Assembly (NCBI GenBank): GCA_964017065.1
Contig: OZ024784.1
Coordinates: 19,090,905 to 19,154,904, forward strand
Direction of reading: 5' to 3'
DNA from: Haliclona indistincta
Lineage: Eukaryota; Porifera; Demospongiae; Haplosclerida; Chalinidae
Length of the DNA stretch: 64,000 nt
The notes under the pieces were generated by a model. That model searched no databases. It saw only the letters and a program-made list of their open reading frames with translations, and was not told the origin of the DNA. The position numbers were made by a program, and so were the translations under genes. Positions within the stretch are counted from its first letter, which is position 1. Each line of letters opens with the position of its first letter. Shown here in pieces: positions 56,772 to 64,000 of the stretch.

Positions 56772-59700
56772 ATGGCTGCCGGAATCATTGGTACTGTTGG
56801 GGAATTCAACCCAGACCAGGAGTCTATAACTACCTACCTCGAGAGGATGGAGCTTTACTTCGACGCCAATGGTATCAAGGACGGCACACAAGTCGCTGCG
56901 TTCCTGACCATGATTGGAAGAGAAACGTACAAGAGATTGGTCGACTTATTTGCGCCAGCGAAACCGGCCACGAAGACGCTGAAAGAAATAACTGATAAAC
57001 TGAAGGAGCATTTCGAGCCGCTCAAGGTGGAAATAGCCGAACGGTATAACTTCTACCAGAGAAGCCAGTTGCCCGGCGAGAGCGTGACGGAATTCCTTGC
57101 GGAACTCCGGAGACTCAGTATTCACTGTGGTTTTGGGACCTTTCTGAACCAAGCCCTACGTGACAAACTAGTGTGTGGTTTGCTGGACGAGGGAACCAAA
57201 AAGAAGTTGCTGTCTGAAAAGAATCTCGATTTGAAAGATGCAGTGCAGACAGCTCAAGGAATGGAAGCAGCTGAGAGAAATACTAAATTATTGAGAGGAA
57301 ATGATTCGCAGCCCATCCAAGTGATTCGCCATCAGAGGAAAGATGTGCAGCGAGGGGCTCCAGCTACAGGTTGTTACCGTTGTGGAGGCTCCCACAGTTC
57401 CAGTGAATGTCGATTCAAAGATGCTGTCTGTCATTATGTCAAGAAAAGAGGCCACATTGCGAGAGTATGCAGAGCTCGTGGTAAGCGTCGTGATGGAGGA
57501 AAAGTCCAGGTGATAGATGCTGAGGACGAAGATGCAGATAACGGTGAACCACTGTTTATCAAAGCGGTGGACGAAGAGAATTCAAAGCGGTTGTCTGGGA
57601 AACCCATCACCGTTGTTGTGTTAGTGAACAATCGAGAGCTCACGATGGAGTTAGATACTGGAGCTGCCGTGTCCATTATGTCGGAACAGACGTTGCAACG
57701 ATTGTTTCCGCAAGCCTCTTTGAAGCAGACAGGTGTGTTACTAAGAACTTATTCTGGTGAACCGCTGAAAGTATTAGGCGAGTTGATGGCTGAAGTTAGG
57801 TATGGTAAACAGTGCTGCACTTTACCATTACTTGTTGTCTCAGGCACGGGACCAACTCTGCTCGGTAGAGATTGGTTGAAGCATATCCAGTTGGATTGGA
57901 AAAGCATTGGCTTGACCAAATTAGATGGTGGAAGTGTTCGTGTACAAGAACTGCTTCAGAGATATCGCGAGGTGTTTGGAGAAGATTTGGGTCTGATGAA
58001 ACATTTCCAAGCCAAACTCCATGTGAAGGATGGAACTCGACCAGTTTTTCTCAAGCCAAGATCAGTGCCTTACGCTCTCAAGGAACCTATCAGTAGAGAA
58101 CTGGATCGTCTGGAGTCACAAGGGGTGCTGGAGAAAGTCAACTACAGCGAGTGGGCTGCACCAATTGTACCAGTTCCGAAGGCAGATGGACAGATCCGAA
58201 TTTGTGGTGACTATAAAGTGACGGTTAATCCTGCCCTACAGATAGACCAGTATCCTCTTCCTAAGTTAGATGATTTGTTTGCCTCTCTTGCAGGTGGCGA
58301 AAGATTCTCAAAAATAGATCTCACCAGGGCATACCAGCAGATGGCACTGAATCCTGGTTCTAGGAAATATGTCACCATCACAACACATCAGGGTCTTTAC
58401 CAGTACACGAGACTGCCCTTTGGCATTGCATCGGCACCGGCATTGTTCCAGAGAACAATGGACTCTATTCTGCAGGGCATCCCTCATGTTCAGTGTTATA
58501 TAGATGACATCCTTGTTACAGGCCGAAATGATGATGAGCATATTGCTAATTTAGAGGAAGTTTTGAAGAGATTGCAGAACCATGGTGTGAAGATCAACCG
58601 AAAGAAGTGCTCATTCCTTCAAGACTCGGTTGAATATCTGGGCCATCGCATTGACAAAGAGGGGTTGCATACGATTCCAAACAAGATTGAAGCCATCCAG
58701 AAAGCACCTAAGCCTGGAAACAAGAAGCAGTTGCGTTCGTTCTTAGGGCTAGTCCAGTATTATTCCAGGTTCATCCCAAACCTGTCTACACTTCTGTCTC
58801 CACTGAATCGGCTCTTGCGTCATGACATAAAATGGGAATGGACTGCTGAATGTGATGAGGCTTTTCAGCAAGCTAAACAAAAATTGGTTTCTACCCCTGT
58901 TCTGGCCCATTTTGATCTGAATTTACCTGTGCGGTTGGCTGCAGATGCTTCTGCCTATGGGATTGGAGCTGTCATCTCGCATGAATTTCCTGATGGGTCG
59001 GAGCATCCCATTGCATATGCTTCTCGAACATTAACACCTGCTGAGAGAAACTATGCGCAGCTGGAGAAAGAGGCACTGGCACTAGTATTTGGTGTCAGCA
59101 AATTCCATCAGTATCTGTATGGGAAACCATTCACATTGATAACAGATCATAAGCCTCTTCTTTTCATTTTAGGACCCAAGACAGGTATTCCTCAGTTGGC
59201 CGCAGCCAGACTTCAACGTTGGGCTCTGACACTTGCTGCATATCGCTACAGAATTGAGTTCCAACCCACGGATAAACACAGCAATGCTGATGGACTCTCT
59301 CGACTTCCTGTGTCTTCAAACTCAACAAGTCGATCATCAAGTCTACCTATCTACTATTTTTGTAACTCTATTTGTTTCCTCTCACAGGATGTAGATGATG
59401 ATGATGATGATGATGTGGAGGTTTTTCCAATAAGACAAATTGAAGCACTACCTCTAACATCAGACAAGCTGAGAACAGCTACCAGGAATGACCCAGTGTT
59501 AGGAAGAGTACTACGGTTGACACAGAAAGGCTGGCCTAGCACTTGTCCATCAGAAGATTTGAAACCCTACTATTCACGAAGCACCGAATTGTCTGTTGTT
59601 CATGGCTGTATCACGTGGGGAGTAAGAGTGATTGTACCTAAGAAATTGCAACTACAAGTTCTACTAGAGCTACATCAGGGGCATCCGGGGATTGTTCGGA

Positions 59701-60884
59701 TGAAGTCACTGGCGCGCAGTCATGTGTGGTGGCCCAAAATGAATGAAGAGATCGAGAAGCTAGCAAAACAATGCAAGCATTGTCAGGAAAACAGAGCAAA
59801 TCCTCCCTCTGCACCTCTCCATCCTTGGATATGGCCCTCACGACCCTGGGAAAGAATCCATGTGGACTTTGCTGGTCCCGTGAGGGGACGCCAGTTCTTG
59901 ATACTGGTTGATGCCCATTCAAAGTGGGCTGATGCCATCGAGATGAGTTCAACCACCTCTGCAGCAACCATCAAGAAATTGAGAGGTCTATTTGCTACCT
60001 ATGGGCTACCTGTTCAATTGGTGTCTGATAACGGCCCTCAGTTCACATCTGACGAGTTCTCATCTTTCCTTAAGAGCAATGGTGTAAAACACATCACGAG
60101 TGCACCATACCATCCTTCCTCCAATGGCTTAGCTGAGCGTTTCGTCAAGACCTTCAAGAAAGCTATGAAGAATTCAGATCATCCGTCAGCTTCATTTGAC
60201 CAACAACTCATGTCCTTTCTACTCTCATATAGGACTACACCTCACTGTACCACAGGTGAAACGCCAGCCTCTCTATTTTTGTTACGATCAGTAAGGACGC
60301 GTCTGGATCTATTGTATCCTGAGGTGTTGAAAGACACGGTTCTGAAGAAACAGACTGAACAAAAAGACTACCATGACCAGCATGCTCACATGCGTCAGTT
60401 TGTCATCGGGCAGCGTGTGTTGGCTCGGAACTATCGCCCTGGTGCTAAATGGTTGACCGGCACCATCATGGACAGACAAGGACCTCTATCCTATCGGGTT
60501 CAAGTTAGAGATAAGTTATGGCGAAGACACATTGACCAACTATTGGGTGTGCCAGATTGTCCATTTGACTTTGACTTTCACCCTGGAGACAGCCAACCGG
60601 TAGAGCCCATAGATCCTCCTGAGCCAGGCTGTTTCGGTGACCAAGAATCCACTCAGTCTTTGCCTGCCTTTCCTTCTGTCATTTCTCGTGATACTAATAC
60701 AGCGGCAGTGACCCCTATCACACCTACTCTTCCTGATAACACTGATAATACTGATCTCACTGACAATACTACTTCAGTCTCTCTCCCAGTTTCTCAACCA
60801 GATGCAACCATTGTGCCCGAGAGACGCTATCCCCTAAGAATTCGGAAGAGAACAGACTTTTATTCCCCAGGGAGGAAAATGTAG
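56772..60884 (+). CDS. Gypsy Gag-Pol polyprotein, 1,370 residues
   Basis: Single ORF. Gag capsid-like region (residues about 1-180), a zinc-knuckle pair near 200-225, aspartic protease with LDTGA near 294, reverse transcriptase with LPFGIASAPALF and YIDD near 576, RNase H with ADASAYGIGA near 723 and TDHKPL, integrase zinc-binding domain (H, H then CKHC near 1,000), and integrase core with HVDFAGP, SDNGPQF and the Glu in NGLAERF (about 1,120). The C-terminal end is Ser/Thr/Pro-rich, finishing YPLRIRKRTDF. Integrase follows RNase H, as in Ty3/gypsy. In the second zinc knuckle a Val occupies the position of the second Cys. The stop codon is formed by the first bases of the 3' LTR. No envelope gene is present. 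Confidence 0.95.
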   Translation: MAAGIIGTVGEFNPDQESITTYLERMELYFDANGIKDGTQVAAFLTMIGRETYKRLVDLFAPAKPATKTLKEITDKLKEHFEPLKVEIAERYNFYQRSQLPGESVTEFLAELRRLSIHCGFGTFLNQALRDKLVCGLLDEGTKKKLLSEKNLDLKDAVQTAQGMEAAERNTKLLRGNDSQPIQVIRHQRKDVQRGAPATGCYRCGGSHSSSECRFKDAVCHYVKKRGHIARVCRARGKRRDGGKVQVIDAEDEDADNGEPLFIKAVDEENSKRLSGKPITVVVLVNNRELTMELDTGAAVSIMSEQTLQRLFPQASLKQTGVLLRTYSGEPLKVLGELMAEVRYGKQCCTLPLLVVSGTGPTLLGRDWLKHIQLDWKSIGLTKLDGGSVRVQELLQRYREVFGEDLGLMKHFQAKLHVKDGTRPVFLKPRSVPYALKEPISRELDRLESQGVLEKVNYSEWAAPIVPVPKADGQIRICGDYKVTVNPALQIDQYPLPKLDDLFASLAGGERFSKIDLTRAYQQMALNPGSRKYVTITTHQGLYQYTRLPFGIASAPALFQRTMDSILQGIPHVQCYIDDILVTGRNDDEHIANLEEVLKRLQNHGVKINRKKCSFLQDSVEYLGHRIDKEGLHTIPNKIEAIQKAPKPGNKKQLRSFLGLVQYYSRFIPNLSTLLSPLNRLLRHDIKWEWTAECDEAFQQAKQKLVSTPVLAHFDLNLPVRLAADASAYGIGAVISHEFPDGSEHPIAYASRTLTPAERNYAQLEKEALALVFGVSKFHQYLYGKPFTLITDHKPLLFILGPKTGIPQLAAARLQRWALTLAAYRYRIEFQPTDKHSNADGLSRLPVSSNSTSRSSSLPIYYFCNSICFLSQDVDDDDDDDVEVFPIRQIEALPLTSDKLRTATRNDPVLGRVLRLTQKGWPSTCPSEDLKPYYSRSTELSVVHGCITWGVRVIVPKKLQLQVLLELHQGHPGIVRMKSLARSHVWWPKMNEEIEKLAKQCKHCQENRANPPSAPLHPWIWPSRPWERIHVDFAGPVRGRQFLILVDAHSKWADAIEMSSTTSAATIKKLRGLFATYGLPVQLVSDNGPQFTSDEFSSFLKSNGVKHITSAPYHPSSNGLAERFVKTFKKAMKNSDHPSASFDQQLMSFLLSYRTTPHCTTGETPASLFLLRSVRTRLDLLYPEVLKDTVLKKQTEQKDYHDQHAHMRQFVIGQRVLARNYRPGAKWLTGTIMDRQGPLSYRVQVRDKLWRRHIDQLLGVPDCPFDFDFHPGDSQPVEPIDPPEPGCFGDQESTQSLPAFPSVISRDTNTAAVTPITPTLPDNTDNTDLTDNTTSVSLPVSQPDATIVPERRYPLRIRKRTDFYSPGRKM

Positions 60885-61084
60885 TATCTATCTGGCTCCG
60901 TTCTGACTGAACCATTGTTTGATTGTTTGTCTTGTAAAGTCATTGTAAAGTCACAAAGCTCCTGTCATATCATGTAACTCCTACTGTGTGTATAAATGCA
61001 TTGTAAGTATGTTGTTGGTTCAGTTCGGATCCAAGATACTTTGGTACACTGTTGCGATACGGGTTGTAGCGCTAATACACTACA
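60880..61084 (+). repeat. 3' LTR of the gypsy element
   Basis: By eye identical over 205 bp to the 5' LTR. The TAG inside its TGTAG start ends the polyprotein. Confidence 0.95.
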
Positions 61085-61835
61085 GAATGGAACTATCATG
61101 TTTATGGTAGTGTGTAGAGATTTTAATTTGGAAGGAGGAAGTGTAAAAAGCAATTACGAGGGCTAGCTTAAAAATGGCTATTAACCGCAAGTCGATAGAA
61201 AAAGGGACAGATATTAAAGAACGAATGTTATAAGTGCCCAGATAGTAGGATTTGGGTAGGGTTTGTTGCAGATTGATTCCCTGATGGGTGGAGAGTCTGT
61301 GATTTGAAGGAAAACTTGCTGCAGTGATTCCTAATTGTTGCCCATGGGTTAATGTTTGTGATGTCATAACTCAAAAACGATAGCACGTACAACAATCAAT
61401 TTAATATATTTAGATTCAACTCATCAAGCTGAAGACAATACTAGTGTTAAATGTCTCGCAGGTGGTTGTTTAGGCCGCTTTTTAAAAATTCAGGCTGTCG
61501 ATTGGGGTTATAAGATTGTTAATAACTATGGAATGCATACGCAGTTTTGCATGGGAGTGGGTCAGATTTGTAGAAGAAAAATAGAGCTATTCATTGATGC
61601 CAAAATGTTGAGGATTAAAGCAAAGATTGCGGAGTTACAAGTGTTTTTCTGAACGAATTTGATTTCGGGGACGTATTTTTAAATTGTTGCGATAGATTTT
61701 TAGCCATTTTTAAGCCCTCATAATTATTTTTGGCATTTTCTCCTTCCAAATTAAAATCTTTACTCACTGCCATAAATTACATAATTAAATTCAAAAGGGT
61801 CAGATAAAATTTTTTTCCCTGTTCTTCCCGTTATA

Positions 61836-61862
61836 CCCTAAACCCTAAACCCTAAACCCTAG
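61836..61862. repeat. Short telomere-like CCCTAAA tract
   Basis: CCCTAAA is repeated three times, followed by CCCTAGGG, right at the end of the old inverted-repeat element. Confidence 0.9.
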
Positions 61863-62664
61863 GGACTTTTGGGTACCCAAATATCACCATGTCAACAGTT
61901 GCATTTTTGGAAAGCCCTTGACCTCCTCTTTCCAATGAACCATAAAAGTTTCAACTGATTGACCTCAAAAAAAGTTATTTAGCTTTACTTCATCAACGCT
62001 TATAACTTACTTATCTTATATGGAATGACAAAATTGTATGTATCAATAGATAGCCAAAGCTTAATTCTATCTAAACATGTAAAAATTATTCTCATAGCTT
62101 CTTCCGTTTAAAGTTATGGTCGAAAAACAAACACATTCATCAAAATTCTTCACCTTCACATCAGTAGACCACATTTGACAGACTATAACTCCAAAACTAT
62201 ATCGTCTACTTCCGAGATATATATACCAGTACATAGGTCTATCATAGCTCTTTCAACTCCCATTACTCTCATTAGAAACCTTACAGCCGTTTTTGAGTTA
62301 TAGCCATTCTCCAAAGCAAAGTCCCCAGCTACAGATTTCAAAACTCCCCTTAAACTTAACCAAATTCAAAAGTTTTACATATCACCTTGTAGAGCTTCAT
62401 TTCCTGAATCTAATAAGCACAACTAATTGCCTCTATCGTTTGTAGTTTTTGAGATATTTAGTCCTAAACTTAACTAATTTCCTTACAATATTAAATTTAA
62501 CAATAGCTACCATATTGCAGATATACATACTAGAGTACCTAAAGTACTAACCCCCAACAACTCCTAGTGAAACCCTATTGTTTTGAGCAAGTTATATTCA
62601 CTTTAATAAAATATGTCCCTTTTATGTCCCCTACCCAAAATACCTCCTTCACAGACAATTCCTA
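61863..62664. other. AT-rich non-coding stretch
   Basis: No ORF or clear repeat. Several loosely similar phrases of the type TATAACTC/TTATAGCC followed by TTTGAGATAT/TTTGAGTTATAG suggest an old diverged repeat. Confidence 0.4.
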
Positions 62665-63128
62665 TTGTTCACTGTCATGGTGCGACCTTTGTTAGAGTAT
62701 GCTGCACCAGTGTGGGATCCTTACCAACAGAGTTTGATTGCAGCTCTAGAGAGGGTTCAAAAGATGGCGCTGAGGATGTGTGCTAAAAATTGGTCTGCAA
62801 ATTATGAATATCTCTTGTTGCAGTTTAACTTGCTATCTCTGAGGCAAAGACGGGCGCTTCTCAAGCTATCCTTCTTTTTTCAAATTCACAATAATTATGA
62901 TAACTTTCATTATTTGGGCCCACCTGTGCATCCTTCCCCATGGACCCTAGACTGAGAGGCTATAAACCTGCTCGTATCGCTTGCTTGATACCTAATTGTA
63001 CTAAAGCTTACAAGTCGTCTTTTTTCCCTGACGCTGTTAAAAGGTGGAATGACCTTCCTTTTGAGCTGCGATCTCTTCAATCTCTATCTATTTTTAAGAA
63101 GGGCATCCTCAATCACTGGTCCAATTAA
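62665..63128 (+). pseudogene. 5'-truncated LINE reverse-transcriptase C-terminus with frameshift
   Basis: Frame 1 (62,665-62,955) reads MVRPLLEYAAPVWDPYQQSL, then LERVQKMALRMC and LLSLRQRRALLKLSFFFQI, the thumb/C-terminal segment of non-LTR retrotransposon reverse transcriptases. Frame 2 (62,940-63,128) continues RLRGYKPARIACLIPNCTKA and SSFFPDAVKRWNDLPFELRS. The change of frame near 62,945 breaks the protein. The catalytic palm is absent upstream, as expected for 5' truncation. Confidence 0.8.
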
Positions 63129-63249
63129 TTTACTGAATAATTTATTACCTTAATGGTTTGTATCCTAGTCTTAGCTTTGCTATTGATACGACCGTGCATT
63201 GTATGCAAAATTGTCATAAAAAAAAATGACAGTCTCAGTCTATAATATA

Positions 63250-64000
63250 AGTTTCAACTCATTAACTTCAAGGGACATATTCCAAATCCTAATTCAAAAA
63301 TTTGTTTCCCCTATTCATTGTTGACGCTTCATATTTCTTGTGGTTAACACCTACTTATCCTTCTATCATATCCTAAAAAACAAAACTAATTAGATAAAAG
63401 GACAAACTCTCCTGGGATATAGTTAATAACCTTTTTAATATACAGCGTTTACAAATGATACTAATTGTGACTGGTTGTTTACTTAAAGGACAACTTATTA
63501 TTAACAATTAGATTGCTTCACTTTTGAGGGACATAATACTAAAACCAATTCTACTATAACTCATTAATTAATCATTGTTGTTAGATAATCTTAATAAGCA
63601 TTGTGTCCACTACAACATCCAAAAGTTATAATAACTAACTACTAAGGGACATATAATTTTAGGATTTTCAATTAAACTATACTAAAACTAGTAGTTGACA
63701 ATTAATATTCATTGTGGTTAATTAGTGGTCACATCTCTGCAGTTTCACAAAATATGAGATTTCACTGCCACAGGGACATACACTTAAACCCTCTTCCATT
63801 ATAACTCATCTATTAAATAATTTTGACAATTAATATTTATTGTAGTTAATATGTCTACCCCTCTCTACAACCTCCCAAAGTTATACTAACGAAATACTAA
63901 AGGACATATAATTAATTTTTACGATTTTTAGTAAAACTAGAATAAAATTATAGTTGACAATTAATATTCATTCAACTTAATACTTGGTCACTGCTCTACA
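63250..64000. repeat. Diverged tandem repeat, about 250-bp period
   Basis: GGACATATAATT (63,643 and 63,901) and GTTGACAATTAATATTCATT (63,695 and 63,952) recur about 250 bp apart. A shorter related GGGACATA block recurs about 120-130 bp out of step (63,281, 63,528, 63,773). The array runs off the right edge. Confidence 0.6.

Larger units (their letters stand above)
56308..61084 (+). mobile_element. Full-length Ty3/gypsy LTR retrotransposon
   Basis: Two 205-bp LTRs, a 5-bp target duplication GAATG (56,303-56,307 and 61,085-61,089), a primer-binding-site candidate beginning TGGCGACAAGGATC just after the left LTR, one long gag-pol ORF, and a polypurine tract GGGAGGAAAA ending directly before the right LTR. 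All parts are intact and I read the LTRs as identical, so the insertion is recent. Confidence 0.96.
56256..61839. mobile_element. Old inverted-repeat element split by the gypsy insertion
   Basis: Left end AGGGTATAATGGGAA (56,256), right end complementary to AGGGTATAACGGGAA (up to 61,839). The similarity continues inward on both sides: CCCTTTTGAAT, TTTATGG(T/C)AGTG, GATTTTAATTTGGAAGGAG, and GAGGGCT followed by TTAAAAATGGCT. The two halves of the left repeat lie on either side of the retrotransposon. Without that insert the element would be about 0.8 kb. No coding capacity remains. Confidence 0.75.

Overview
The window looks like nuclear DNA of an early-branching animal, most likely a demosponge of the Amphimedon type. 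This is inferred from very compact genes with roughly 45-80 bp introns and tiny intergenic gaps, metazoan-type genes, and an animal-style transposon load. It is eukaryotic throughout; I see no bacterial features, tRNA or rRNA.

Region 1 (1-43,784) is a gene-dense island of seven genes in strictly alternating orientation: a kinesin-ankyrin fusion gene (-, runs off the left edge), 3-hydroxyanthranilate 3,4-dioxygenase (+), a TMEM229-like membrane protein (-), a probable Mediator subunit 9 (+), radial spoke head protein 9 (-), an ACAP-type ArfGAP (+) and a 30-kb gene for the DNA-dependent protein kinase catalytic subunit (PRKDC, -). Neighbouring start codons lie about 40-200 bp apart and neighbouring stop codons about 25-75 bp apart. 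Apart from tight packing I see no functional link between the genes.

The oddest property of region 1 is that many introns, above all in PRKDC, are swollen by tandem arrays with units of 15-63 bp. In at least eight introns the repeat unit spans an exon-intron junction, so each array holds many copies of a splice donor or acceptor plus a few exon bases. By my tally such arrays make up about a third of the PRKDC gene. Three further insertions sit in PRKDC introns: a nested foldback/MITE pair (23,689-25,154), a TA-flanked MITE (33,820-34,377) and a MITE inside a minisatellite (40,593-41,164).

Region 2 (43,850-49,205) has no gene I can support. It holds two blocks of a 182-bp satellite, each copy with a TGAGTCA palindrome, a long hairpin and a decayed ORF.

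Region 3 (49,206-54,326) is a complete two-gene DNA transposon of the ISL2EU/IS4EU kind. It encodes a THAP-DDE transposase and a convergent SWIM-YqaJ-PHD protein, and is bounded by 14-bp inverted repeats and a TTA duplication.

Region 4 (54,327-64,000) is AT-rich transposon debris. It holds two degraded LINE 3' ends, an old inverted-repeat element, and inside that a very young full-length Ty3/gypsy retrotransposon. The retrotransposon has 205-bp LTRs that I read as identical, a 5-bp target duplication and an intact 1,370-residue polyprotein.
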